Positions 1-7,562 of a stretch of 9,741 nt of DNA are shown here, one piece after another. Source of the DNA: Firmicutes bacterium UBA5486. GTDB taxonomy: Bacteria; Bacillota; UBA4882; UBA10575. Below the pieces are notes generated by a model that made no database searches, had not been told where the DNA came from, and saw only the letters and a list, made by a program, of their open reading frames with translations. Positions within the stretch are counted from its first letter, which is position 1; every line of letters begins with the position of its first letter. Location of the stretch: assembly GCA_002427045.1 (NCBI GenBank), contig DIPO01000021.1, positions 10,624 to 20,364 of the forward strand, read 5' to 3'. A program made the translations under genes and the position numbers.

Positions 1-29
1 AACAACGCAAAAAGCTTTATTAACAGTAC

Positions 30-2042
30 CTATTTCAGTTTTTTCAATACCTTTTCCTTAAAGACAGCATCCACTTTTTCCGGAGTAACCCCGCTGATTA
101 CTTCACCATTCACCTTAATCGCCGGTCCTTGTTCGCAACACTCCAAGCAAAAAGTAGCATGCAGATTCATCCGATCCTTAACCCCTAATTCCTCGGCTTT
201 TTCCATAAATTGTTTAAGCGTATCATATGAACCTTTAAGATAACAGCAGGTTCCTACACAAACCGCCACATCCACCTTATCCTCTTCTTTACTGGTTAGC
301 AGCCGGATATCCTCTCCAATAATCCGTCCCCGGTTAGAATAAGAGGTATGCAGGCTTTCATGAGCGGTTTCACTATTTGGTTTTTCTAACCATTTCTCAT
401 AAAACCGGGTTACTACCGGGTTATCCTGGGATTTCCTGAGCTGTGACAGTTTATCGGCATTATAAATACCTTTAGCCCGCTCTTTTTTATCCTCCATACT
501 TACAGAAATAGGTTGCCCGGCACCCCCTACACACCCACCGGGACAGGCCATTACTTCAATAATATGATATTGGGCTTTCCCTTCTTTAATATCATTTAGA
601 AGTTTCTTAGCATTTCCCAGTCCATGAACTACTGCCACTTTAATCTCATTGCCTTGAATCTCTACAGTTGCCTCTTTTAGACTGTCAAAACCCCGAACCT
701 CTTCAAAATTGATCTGCTCAATTGGTTCTCCGGTAACAAACTCATGAGCAGCACGGAGTACCGCTTCCGCTACCCCACCTGTAGCTCCAAAAATTACTCC
801 GGCGCCACTGGTAAATCCAAACGGCGTATCAAAAGACTCAATATCAAGAGCATCAAAGACCAATCCGGCCTCGCGGATCATCCGCGCCAGTTCCTGAGTA
901 GTAAGCACCAAATCCACATCTTTTACTCCGTCTGTAGAGAATTTAGGCTGATTTGCCTCGTATTTCTTAGCAGTACAGGGCATAATCGAAACCACAAAAA
1001 TATCTTCCGGTTTTTTACCGAGTTCTGCAGCCCAATGCTTTTTGATTAAAGAACCAAACATTTGCTGCGGTGAACGACAAGAAGAAAGGTTTTTCAAGAA
1101 ATCGGACTCATTATGCTCGGCATATTTCACCCAAGCCGGACAACATGAGGTAAACTGCGGCAGATTTTCTCCCTTCTTAAGCCGGCTAATAAACTCATTA
1201 GTCTCTTCGATCACTGTTAAATCAGCAGATATACAAGTATCAAACACCTTGTCAAAACCCAATCTTTTTAAAGCCGAGACTACTTTACCGGTGACAATCT
1301 CCCCGGCCGGCAAGCCAAACTCTTCACCCAATGCCACTCGGACCGCCGGAGCCACCTGAACTACCACTAATTTACCAGGATCATTGATTGCTGCCCAGGC
1401 CTGATCTGTCTGATCTTTTACTACTAACGCACCGGTTGGGCAGACTGCACTACACTGACCACAGTTTACGCATTCTACATCAGAAAGTTTCTTGTTAAAA
1501 GCTGGTCCCACTATAACTTTAGAACCGCGGCCAATAAAATCTAAAATACCGATCCCTTGAACTTCTGAGCACATTCTCACGCAATCCCCGCACAAAATAC
1601 ATTTATTAGGATCCCGGACAATCGAAGGGCTAGAAGTATCCAAAGGCAGTTTAATATCGCGTTCTCCAAACCGGATTTTTTTCACGCCAAATCTATTTGC
1701 CAGTTCTTGGAGTTTACAACTTCCATTTTTATCACAGGTTGTACACTCCCTGTCATGATTCGCCAGTAATAATTCTAATACCGTCCTCCTGACTCTTTGC
1801 ACCCGTGGGCTATTAGTATAAATCTTCATTCCGGGAGTTGGCGGAGTGGAGCAGGAAGCCATAATCCCCCGCCCCTCAACCTCTACTACACACATCCGGC
1901 AAGCTCCATACAGACTAAGTTCTGAATGATAACATAAAGTTGGAATATCAATCCCAATCTTTCTGGTTAATTCTAAAATACTTTTCTCACCATTCAACTC
2001 AACAACTTGGTTATCTATAATTACAGATTTTTTAAGTTCCAT
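30..2042 (-). CDS. hydA: [FeFe]-hydrogenase catalytic subunit HydA of the electron-bifurcating HydABC complex
   Basis: This cytoplasmic subunit carries the H-cluster that interconverts protons and H2. In the HydABC family it exchanges electrons with ferredoxin and, through HydB/HydC, with NADH. Domains along the 670 residues: an N-terminal [2Fe-2S] ferredoxin domain (C37, C48, C51, C64), a His-Cys3 [4Fe-4S] site (H96, C100, C103, C109), two [4Fe-4S] clusters (C148/151/154/158 and C191/194/197/201), then the H domain. The three H-cluster motifs are present: TSCCPAW at 298-304, MPCTAKKYE at 354-362 and EVMACPGGCVGGAGQP at 496-511. The likely ligands are C301, C356, C500 and C504, with C300 as the proton-transfer cysteine. 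A C-terminal thioredoxin-like [2Fe-2S] domain (about 590-665; C595, C600, C632, C636) is the extra module typical of the bifurcating, Thermotoga maritima-like form. The length is close to that family (about 645). The ATG has a perfect SD and lies 2 nt after hydB. Confidence 0.96.
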   Translation of the reverse strand: MELKKSVIIDNQVVELNGEKSILELTRKIGIDIPTLCYHSELSLYGACRMCVVEVEGRGIMASCSTPPTPGMKIYTNSPRVQRVRRTVLELLLANHDRECTTCDKNGSCKLQELANRFGVKKIRFGERDIKLPLDTSSPSIVRDPNKCILCGDCVRMCSEVQGIGILDFIGRGSKVIVGPAFNKKLSDVECVNCGQCSAVCPTGALVVKDQTDQAWAAINDPGKLVVVQVAPAVRVALGEEFGLPAGEIVTGKVVSALKRLGFDKVFDTCISADLTVIEETNEFISRLKKGENLPQFTSCCPAWVKYAEHNESDFLKNLSSCRSPQQMFGSLIKKHWAAELGKKPEDIFVVSIMPCTAKKYEANQPKFSTDGVKDVDLVLTTQELARMIREAGLVFDALDIESFDTPFGFTSGAGVIFGATGGVAEAVLRAAHEFVTGEPIEQINFEEVRGFDSLKEATVEIQGNEIKVAVVHGLGNAKKLLNDIKEGKAQYHIIEVMACPGGCVGGAGQPISVSMEDKKERAKGIYNADKLSQLRKSQDNPVVTRFYEKWLEKPNSETAHESLHTSYSNRGRIIGEDIRLLTSKEEDKVDVAVCVGTCCYLKGSYDTLKQFMEKAEELGVKDRMNLHATFCLECCEQGPAIKVNGEVISGVTPEKVDAVFKEKVLKKLK

Positions 2043-2044
2043 CC

Positions 2045-3931
2045 TTACCCCTCCTTAATTGCCTTGAACGGACAGCTACTGATACAGGCACCGCATTTAA
2101 TACATTTGCTTTGATCAATTGTGAACGGCTTTTTAATTTCGCCACTAATTGCTTGCACTGGACAGAGTCTACTACATTTACTACAGCCTTTACATTTTTC
2201 CGGATCGATAACATATCCTTTTAATGCTTTACAGACCCCAGCCGGACATTTTTTGTCAACCACATGGGCAATAAACTCATCTTTAAAGTATTTAAGCATT
2301 GTCAGTACAGGATTAGGAGCGGTTTTTCCCAGCCCACAGAGTGAACCATCTCGTACTGCCTCTGCCAAATCCTGAAGAAGTTCTACATCTTCAGCCCGTC
2401 CCTCACCATCTACTGCCCGCTGAAGTATTTCCAGCATCCGTTTTGTCCCTTCACGACAAGGTACACACTTACCACAAGATTCATTCTGAGTAAAATTCAT
2501 AAAGAACCTAGCAACTTCTACCATACAAGTATCTTCATCCATTACAACCAGGCCCCCGGAACCAATCATTGCTCCGGCAGATAATAATGAATCATAGTCC
2601 AGTTTTAAATCAAGATGTTCCTCAGTAAGACAACCACCGGAAGGGCCTCCAATTTGAACTGCCTTAAACTTTTTCCCGCCCCGGATTCCGCCACCAATCT
2701 CATAAACGACTTCACGGAGGGTAACTCCCATAGGAACTTCCATTAAGCCGGTATTAGCCACTTGCCCTGTAATAGCAAAAGTCTTTGTTCCCGGACTTTT
2801 CTCAGTACCACGGCTCTTAAACCACTTGGCTCCCTTATTGATAATCCCGGAAACATTGGCAAAAGTCTCAACATTATTAATCAGAGTGGGTTTACCCCAT
2901 AATCCTGATTGTGCAGGATATGGCGGTTTAGGGCTGGGCATCCCTCTTTTACCCTCAATTGAAGCTAAAAGGGCTGTTTCTTCTCCACAGACAAATGCCC
3001 CGGCACCCTCTTTAATTTTAATCTCAAAATTAAAACCAGTACCTAAAATATCTTGACCCAACAATCCAATTTTTTTCGCCGCTTCAATCGCTACTTTCAA
3101 GCGCTTAACAGCCAAAGGATACTCAGCTCGGACATAAATATATCCTTCATCCGCACCAATCGCATAACCGGCAATCGCCATTCCTTCCAGAACCTTGTGG
3201 GGATCTCCTTCCATCAAGCTCCGATCCATAAAAGCTCCAGGATCCCCTTCATCTCCATTACAGACCACATACTTTTTCTCACTCTTCTCAATCCGGGTAA
3301 ATTCCCATTTTCTACCGGTAGGGAACCCGCCGCCGCCTCGCCCTCGTAAGCCGGCTTCCATTATTTCTTTACAGACATCCTCCGGTTTCATTTCCATTAA
3401 AACTCGTAATAAGGCCTGGTATCCCTGGTCAGCAATGTATTCCCTAATATCCTCGGGATCAATTACTCCACAATGGGCTAGGGCATTTCTCTTTTGGTGA
3501 TGATAGAATGGGATCTTATTCTCTTCGGCATAAACCTCTTTACTAATCGGGTGCCGGTAAAGCAACCTTTCAACCGGTTCTCCACCACTCAATAGTGCTT
3601 CTACAATCTCCTTGGCATCTTCTGCTTTTACTTTAGTATAAAGAACCCCCGAAGGTTCCAACCGGACCAAAGGGCCCATTTCACAGAATCCATGGCAACC
3701 GCTTTTTACTACTGAAACTCCGGTTTTCTCTTCTTCTTCCAGCAAAAGATCGACTGTAACAAACTCGCCCTTATCTTCAACTTCTTTTTTTAATGCCTTA
3801 TATACATCTAAAGAACCATTAGCCACACAACCGGTACCTGCACAGACTAAAATCCTTGCCTTTTCTCTCTGAAAACCTTGACTCCATTCTTTCTGCCATT
3901 GTAATAATTTAGTTTTAGCCTGATTATTCAT
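2045..3931 (-). CDS. hydB: HydB, NuoF-like flavoprotein subunit of the bifurcating [FeFe]-hydrogenase
   Basis: This subunit binds FMN and NAD(H) and is the site of NADH chemistry and electron bifurcation in HydABC. With the start used here it has 628 residues, close to the T. maritima homologue (about 626). Seen in order: an N-terminal thioredoxin-like [2Fe-2S] domain (C30, C35, C79, C83); the NuoF core with the glycine-rich loop GLRGRGGGGFPTGRKW (194-209), CNGDEGDPGAFMDR (224-237) and GAGAFVCGEETALLASIEG (309-327); a NuoF [4Fe-4S] site (C486, C489, C492, C532); and a C-terminal pair of [4Fe-4S] clusters (C580/583/586/590 and C610/613/616/620). The open frame extends 15 codons further to an ATG at 3976, but that lies inside hydC without a good SD. 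The ATG at 3931 has GGAGGAGG 9 nt upstream and overlaps the hydC stop by 8 nt, so it is preferred. Confidence 0.95.
   Translation of the reverse strand: MNNQAKTKLLQWQKEWSQGFQREKARILVCAGTGCVANGSLDVYKALKKEVEDKGEFVTVDLLLEEEEKTGVSVVKSGCHGFCEMGPLVRLEPSGVLYTKVKAEDAKEIVEALLSGGEPVERLLYRHPISKEVYAEENKIPFYHHQKRNALAHCGVIDPEDIREYIADQGYQALLRVLMEMKPEDVCKEIMEAGLRGRGGGGFPTGRKWEFTRIEKSEKKYVVCNGDEGDPGAFMDRSLMEGDPHKVLEGMAIAGYAIGADEGYIYVRAEYPLAVKRLKVAIEAAKKIGLLGQDILGTGFNFEIKIKEGAGAFVCGEETALLASIEGKRGMPSPKPPYPAQSGLWGKPTLINNVETFANVSGIINKGAKWFKSRGTEKSPGTKTFAITGQVANTGLMEVPMGVTLREVVYEIGGGIRGGKKFKAVQIGGPSGGCLTEEHLDLKLDYDSLLSAGAMIGSGGLVVMDEDTCMVEVARFFMNFTQNESCGKCVPCREGTKRMLEILQRAVDGEGRAEDVELLQDLAEAVRDGSLCGLGKTAPNPVLTMLKYFKDEFIAHVVDKKCPAGVCKALKGYVIDPEKCKGCSKCSRLCPVQAISGEIKKPFTIDQSKCIKCGACISSCPFKAIKEG
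2050..2056 (-). promoter_or_regulatory. Ribosome binding site of hydA inside the end of hydB
   Basis: AAGGAGG on the minus strand, 7 nt before the hydA ATG. It lies within the last codons of hydB (Lys-Glu-Gly), so the two genes are likely to be translationally coupled. It fixes the hydA start. Confidence 0.9.
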
Positions 3932-4451
3932 TCCCTTCACCCTCCTCCAACTGATCAAGGATAATATTAATTGCATCTGGGGTCATCTTTCCATAAATCT
4001 GGTCATTAATCATTACTACCGGTGCCAGTCCACAGGCTCCCAGGCAGGAAACAGTCTCCACTGTATAACGGAGATCATCAGTAGTATTTTGATTATCTCT
4101 TAATCCCACCCGTTTTTTTATTGCCTCTTTTACCGGATCTGAACCCCGAACATGACAAGCAGTTCCATCACAAATTTTAATTACATATTTCCCCTTGGGT
4201 TCCAAAGAAAATTGAGCATAGAAAGTAGCAACCCCAAAAACACTTGCTGGTGAAAGATTCATCGCGGTGGCAATATACGTCAGAATCTCCTCTGGCAAAT
4301 ACCTATATTCCTCTTGAACCTCCTGAAGAATTTGCATCAGAGCTGACCTAGATGTTCCATGTTGCTGGATAATTTCATTAACTTTTTCAAACTTCCGCTG
4401 GTAAACTGAGGAGCGATCACTCTGCTGAGCTTTCTGTTCCTTCTGTTTCAT
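3924..4451 (-). CDS. hydC: HydC, NuoE-like [2Fe-2S] subunit of the bifurcating [FeFe]-hydrogenase
   Basis: A NuoE-family subunit that carries one [2Fe-2S] cluster and relays electrons next to the HydB flavin. The 175 residues show an N-terminal helical part (about 15-80, including LPEEILTYIATAMNLSPASV) and a thioredoxin-like [2Fe-2S] domain with C94-x4-C99 (CDGTAC) and C136-x3-C140 (CLGAC), the standard NuoE pattern. It is the first gene of hydC-hydB-hydA, the same order as in T. maritima. An upstream in-frame ATG at 4505 would add an 18-residue hydrophobic stretch that looks like a false signal peptide. That stretch is intergenic DNA containing the SD, so the ATG at 4451 (AAAGGAG 11 nt upstream) is preferred. 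A cytoplasmic location follows from the family and from the lack of a signal peptide with this start. Confidence 0.95.
   Translation of the reverse strand: MKQKEQKAQQSDRSSVYQRKFEKVNEIIQQHGTSRSALMQILQEVQEEYRYLPEEILTYIATAMNLSPASVFGVATFYAQFSLEPKGKYVIKICDGTACHVRGSDPVKEAIKKRVGLRDNQNTTDDLRYTVETVSCLGACGLAPVVMINDQIYGKMTPDAINIILDQLEEGEGNE
3941..3948 (-). promoter_or_regulatory. Ribosome binding site deciding the hydB start
   Basis: GGAGGAGG on the minus strand, 9 nt before the ATG at 3931 and inside the 3' end of hydC. It supports the shorter HydB start over the ATG at 3976. Confidence 0.88.
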
Positions 4452-4462
4452 GAAAAAAACAT

Positions 4463-4469
4463 CTCCTTT
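4463..4469 (-). promoter_or_regulatory. Ribosome binding site of hydC
   Basis: AAAGGAG on the minus strand with an 11-nt spacer to the ATG at 4451. It excludes the longer frame beginning at 4505, which would place this SD inside the coding region. Confidence 0.8.
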
Positions 4470-4488
4470 CAAAAAATAAACTAAAAAC

Positions 4489-4517
4489 AATATAAACTGA
4501 ATCAACTACAAGTTGAA
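4489..4517 (-). promoter_or_regulatory. Candidate promoter of hydCBA
   Basis: On the minus strand TTCAAC (4512-4517) and TATATT (4489-4494) are separated by exactly 17 nt. The -10 matches TATAAT at 5 of 6 positions and the -35 is weak (3 of 6). Transcription would start near 4482, leaving a leader of about 30 nt that contains the hydC SD. The 168-nt gap before hydC and the palindrome over the -35 agree with a regulated internal promoter, but the AT-rich context makes chance matches likely. Confidence 0.4.
4502..4516. promoter_or_regulatory. 15-bp palindrome over the candidate hydC -35
   Basis: TCAACT-ACA-AGTTGA, perfect 6-bp arms around a 3-nt centre. It overlaps the candidate -35 and spacer, a position suited to a repressor. 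A sequence of the same form (TTAACT-GTT-AGTTAA) lies upstream of the rex promoter at 8804-8818. The binding protein is not known. Confidence 0.45.
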
Positions 4518-4556
4518 TAAATATGATAAGACTCTTGCTTTAAACTAAAGTAAAGA

Positions 4557-4573
4557 AATTGCATAATGCAATT
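4557..4573. promoter_or_regulatory. 17-bp perfect palindrome upstream of hydC
   Basis: AATTGCAT-A-ATGCAATT: 8-bp arms around one central base, which suits a dimeric DNA-binding protein better than an RNA hairpin. Its core, read on the minus strand as ATTATGCAAT, also appears in the tandem repeat upstream of the small [2Fe-2S] gene (7893-7930). It is not a Rex-type sequence. Confidence 0.45.
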
Positions 4574-4619
4574 CCCCAATAAAAAAGCAATGAGTTACAA
4601 AATATAATTATATAAACTG

Positions 4620-5771
4620 TCAAAAATACATCAATTCAACCTTTTTACCACGGTTCTCTAGGGTTTCAGCAATCTCATTAACTACTTGCATTTTTAAAGC
4701 TAAACTCAATGGAAGATCCGGATTCTGGTGTGCAGGATTAATCGCTCTTCCTACTAAAAATTTAATTTTATCACTTTCTAACAAAATTTTAGCAAGAAGG
4801 GTTACTGCATTCTTATCCTCTGGTATTTCCTGCAAATCTTCTATTTGTTTCAATAATTCTAGGGTTTTACTTAGAGTGATAATACCTTCTGTCACCAAAT
4901 CGACCCCTTTCAGTTTCCCGAAAGGAGGAGTTTCTGGATTAAGATCCTTTAAATCTACTTTAATCTCTGTTCCTAACTCTCTAGCTACTATTGAACCCGT
5001 AGTTCCTCCACAAACCACTTTTGCTCCTGGTTCCTCCATCACTATTCTGGTAATAGTTGCATCATCTGCTTTGTTTTGTGGAGGTCCTACTGCTACAGTT
5101 AAAGTTCGAGGAGTACGTAATTTTAAAGCAAGCACTGTTGTATCATCTCCAGGCCGACCAGCATAAAGCTGTTCACAAGTTGTAATTAACCATTTACTTA
5201 ATGTTTGAGCATCAGGTTTCATTTTTAGCAATTTTTCAATATAGTTTCCCACCTCATTCCATCGCCACCCTAAGTTTAATACGCCTCCAATTCCGGCATG
5301 AACTACACCATCAGAAACTGTAACTAACAAATCTCCGGGCAAAACCTTGAATCTGGTTTCTTTGATTTTCCGGCCACAGATCTCTCTCTCATGCCATTTT
5401 AGAGGAAATAACTTCCCTTCGTGAAGATAAAATAATGACGGATTATCAAACTCTACCACATAAGCCTGTCCATCCCTGGTTGCCTGAATAATAGTAAAAG
5501 TTGAATAAGCAAGATTCCTTTTCTGGCAAACCGGGAGGGTATTTGAAATGGTCTCGACAACTTCTTCCAGAGTTGCCCCATTTTCAAACATCGTAGCAAT
5601 AATCTTGCTGGTCATTGTTGAAAGGATATTAGCCTTTACCCCACTTCCCAAACCATCAGCCAATACTGCCACTACAAAATCAGAAGTATGAACAACCTCA
5701 ACATTATCACCGCAAAGCTCTTCTCCATACTTTGATAAACCAGCCCATCCTACATCAATATAGATCTTCAT
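4620..5771 (-). CDS. SpoIIE/PP2C-family serine phosphatase paired with the sensory hydrogenase
   Basis: A metal-dependent protein serine/threonine phosphatase of the SpoIIE/RsbU type, 383 residues. The phosphatase core covers about 1-218. Likely metal-binding positions are GD at 21-22, ADGLGSG (38-44, D39), SDGVVHAG (153-160, D154) and GRPGDDTTV (205-213, D209/D210). No membrane segments or N-terminal sensor domain are seen, unlike sporulation SpoIIE, so it is a soluble enzyme that must receive its signal from a partner. Residues about 222-383 form an extension I do not recognise, with a glycine-rich stretch CGGTTGSIVARELG (254-267). The ATG directly abuts the TAA of the PAS hydrogenase gene, with only a weak SD, implying translational coupling and a shared function. 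Family members usually dephosphorylate anti-sigma-factor antagonists, but no such protein is encoded here, so the substrate is unknown. Confidence 0.88.
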   Translation of the reverse strand: MKIYIDVGWAGLSKYGEELCGDNVEVVHTSDFVVAVLADGLGSGVKANILSTMTSKIIATMFENGATLEEVVETISNTLPVCQKRNLAYSTFTIIQATRDGQAYVVEFDNPSLFYLHEGKLFPLKWHEREICGRKIKETRFKVLPGDLLVTVSDGVVHAGIGGVLNLGWRWNEVGNYIEKLLKMKPDAQTLSKWLITTCEQLYAGRPGDDTTVLALKLRTPRTLTVAVGPPQNKADDATITRIVMEEPGAKVVCGGTTGSIVARELGTEIKVDLKDLNPETPPFGKLKGVDLVTEGIITLSKTLELLKQIEDLQEIPEDKNAVTLLAKILLESDKIKFLVGRAINPAHQNPDLPLSLALKMQVVNEIAETLENRGKKVELMYF

Positions 5772-7481
5772 TTAAACCTGACCATCCCCGTTTTTAATTA
5801 ATTTAATCAGTTTAGTAAGAAGAACTTTGGTTTCCGCAGTGGTTTCTCCCAATAACCCAGCTATCTCCTGTGCAACCCGCATCTGTTTATCAATAACCTC
5901 CTGCGCTTTGGTAAGTGTTTCCCCTTTCATTAATGCTAATTTCTCACGTTGTTCATTCTCCATCGTAATATCAGCAAAAATTCCGATTAAAACATCCTCC
6001 TGCTCAACGTAGAATACAGCCTGCCATGTTACAATTCCATAGGTAGGATAGGAGACCTCTCCTGTTACTAAGCTTTTAGTCCGTAAGGCTTCCTCAAAAT
6101 TACCAGGATTAATCACAACTTCCAGCGGCTTACCTACCACCTGTTCCTGTTGGCAAAGGAACTTTCTTTCTGCTGCCGGATTAACTTCTAAAATACGCAA
6201 ATCACTATCAACTACAAAGATCGCATTGGGGGTCATCCCGCAGATCAAATTAGCCCGGGATTCAGCCTTAGCTCTCATATAAGGAATACACATATCAATC
6301 TCGGCCATTCCCTCCATCACAGCCTTAGCCTTTTCCCGACACGAATTATAGCCACAAGCCCCGCAATTCAACTCATCTTCTGGTTTAAACTTTCCTGTCT
6401 TGGCCAGAATCTTCCGGATCTCTTCTTCAGAAGGCGAAAAAAGTAAATCACGGCCCCGCTTAGTATATTTAGTAGATAAATCTAAATTATATTGGGGAAC
6501 CTGCTTACGAGCCTTTTCCACCGGTTCATTCTGTGAGTAACGGAGCAACCGCTCCCTCCGAGCATAAAGACTAAGTTCACTTTTTATCCCCGGCCCCATT
6601 AGGCACCCGCCGCGACAGGCTAATAACTCCACTAATCTAAGTGAGTCTTTAACATCCTTAAATTTATCTAAAAATTCTATACACTCTTCCAAACCATCAA
6701 TAGTAATACTTTCTTTAGCAAGTAAATCAGTACTCAACTCTGCTGTTTTAGCAAGCCCTCCCGGAGTTGGAAAAGCTCGTGCCCGGCTACCCTCGCCATC
6801 GAATACTCCCGTCTTTAGAGTAGAATAATCGTTCCCTTGTTCCTCCATTATTTTTAATAGTTCTTCAAAGGTTAATACTGCATCAATATCACCCTGGTAT
6901 TCTTCCCGGAGATACTCTCCTTTTTTAGCAATACAAGGTCCGACAAATACCACCTTGATTTCAGAACCATACCGCTGTTTTAAAATCCTTCCATGAGCAA
7001 CCATTGGCGAAACAACAGGTGCTAAATATGGTAAAAGGTGAGGATAGTAAATTTCGATTAAATTAACTATTGCCGGACAGCAACTAGTGATTAGCGGAGC
7101 ATCCTTAGATATCAATCGTAAATGCTCTTTAGCTACTATCTCCGCACCTTCTGCCGTTTCCGCCACATAGGTAAATCCCATTGTATGCAAGGTACCAATG
7201 AATTGAAGTGAATCTGTAAACTCTTCTAAAGCAACAAAGGATGGTGCCAAGCTGATCGCGATCTTTTCCTTTTTGCTAATAAAGCCTTGCACTTTTCCTT
7301 TATCTTCTAACACTTTTTTAGCATTTTGAGGGCAGATAGTCACACAACGCCCATCTGCAATACACCTATCCTCAATCACTTCCGCGTGGCCATCAGTTAC
7401 CTTAATGGCTTTTACCGGACAGTATCTTACGCATTTATAACAATCGCGACAACTAGCTTTAATTGTGGAGATTATTCTCAT
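5772..7481 (-). CDS. Sensory-type [FeFe]-hydrogenase with Fe-S and PAS domains (HydS-like)
   Basis: 569 residues; a soluble protein that probably senses H2 or redox state. Seen in order: a ferredoxin domain with C11/14/17/21 and a second site C40, D43, C46, C50 (an Asp where Cys is expected); an H domain with TSCCPAI (132-138), GPCIAKKGE (181-189) and ELLACRGGCLMGPG (285-298), likely H-cluster ligands C135, C183, C289 and C293; a CGACGYNSC-type [4Fe-4S] domain (C373, C376, C381, C398); a PAS domain (about 408-505, beginning MTPNAIFVVDSDLRILEVNP); and a helical, probably coiled-coil tail (about 505-563). This is the layout of group C 'HydS' hydrogenases. The L2 motif has Gly where catalytic hydrogenases have Met, but the proton-transfer cysteine (C134) is kept. 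The start has GGAAG/GGGAG upstream. It is followed without a gap by the phosphatase, its likely output partner. Confidence 0.9.
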   Translation of the reverse strand: MRIISTIKASCRDCYKCVRYCPVKAIKVTDGHAEVIEDRCIADGRCVTICPQNAKKVLEDKGKVQGFISKKEKIAISLAPSFVALEEFTDSLQFIGTLHTMGFTYVAETAEGAEIVAKEHLRLISKDAPLITSCCPAIVNLIEIYYPHLLPYLAPVVSPMVAHGRILKQRYGSEIKVVFVGPCIAKKGEYLREEYQGDIDAVLTFEELLKIMEEQGNDYSTLKTGVFDGEGSRARAFPTPGGLAKTAELSTDLLAKESITIDGLEECIEFLDKFKDVKDSLRLVELLACRGGCLMGPGIKSELSLYARRERLLRYSQNEPVEKARKQVPQYNLDLSTKYTKRGRDLLFSPSEEEIRKILAKTGKFKPEDELNCGACGYNSCREKAKAVMEGMAEIDMCIPYMRAKAESRANLICGMTPNAIFVVDSDLRILEVNPAAERKFLCQQEQVVGKPLEVVINPGNFEEALRTKSLVTGEVSYPTYGIVTWQAVFYVEQEDVLIGIFADITMENEQREKLALMKGETLTKAQEVIDKQMRVAQEIAGLLGETTAETKVLLTKLIKLIKNGDGQV

Positions 7482-7491
7482 TGTCTCCCAC

Positions 7492-7513
7492 TTCCTTTAA
7501 TAATTCAAAGGAA
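7492..7513 (-). promoter_or_regulatory. Hairpin that could hide the hydS-like gene SD
   Basis: On the minus strand TTCCTTT (7507-7513) can pair with AAAGGAA (7492-7498) across an 8-nt loop. The second arm contains the purine-rich Shine-Dalgarno region (AAAGGAAGTGGGAG) just before the ATG at 7481. The same TTCCTT segment could pair instead with AAGGAATT at 7569-7576, right after the upstream stop codon. The stem is short and AU-rich. Confidence 0.3.
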
Positions 7514-7562
7514 TTACATTAGATGTTTAATATTTTAACGATTGGATCTTTTTTAAATAAAT

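Noticed and set aside
1..29. Possible terminator after hydA
   Set aside because: Only 29 nt are present; an AAAGCTTTTT stretch is visible but no stem with a real loop can be shown.
744..1359. Open frames of about 100 codons on the plus strand inside hydA
   Set aside because: They are antisense to conserved hydrogenase coding sequence, have no family motifs and no SD, and their translations look like shadow frames.
2032..2214. A 60-codon minus-strand frame overlapping the 3' end of hydB
   Set aside because: It lies in another frame across the HydB ferredoxin cysteines, which are clearly coding in the hydB frame.
2121..3500. Several plus-strand open frames inside hydB
   Set aside because: Antisense to strongly conserved NuoF-like sequence; no recognisable protein features.
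3932..3976. HydB start at the ATG at 3976
   Set aside because: It would overlap hydC by 53 nt with no good SD; GGAGGAGG precedes the ATG at 3931 and the length then fits the family.
4452..4505. Hydrophobic N-terminus on HydC from an ATG at 4505
   Set aside because: The stretch is AT-rich intergenic DNA that contains the hydC SD, and NuoE-type subunits are cytoplasmic.
4555..4573. The palindrome after the phosphatase gene as a transcription terminator
   Set aside because: The stem is AT-rich with only a 1-3 nt loop and no run of T follows, so an operator is more likely.
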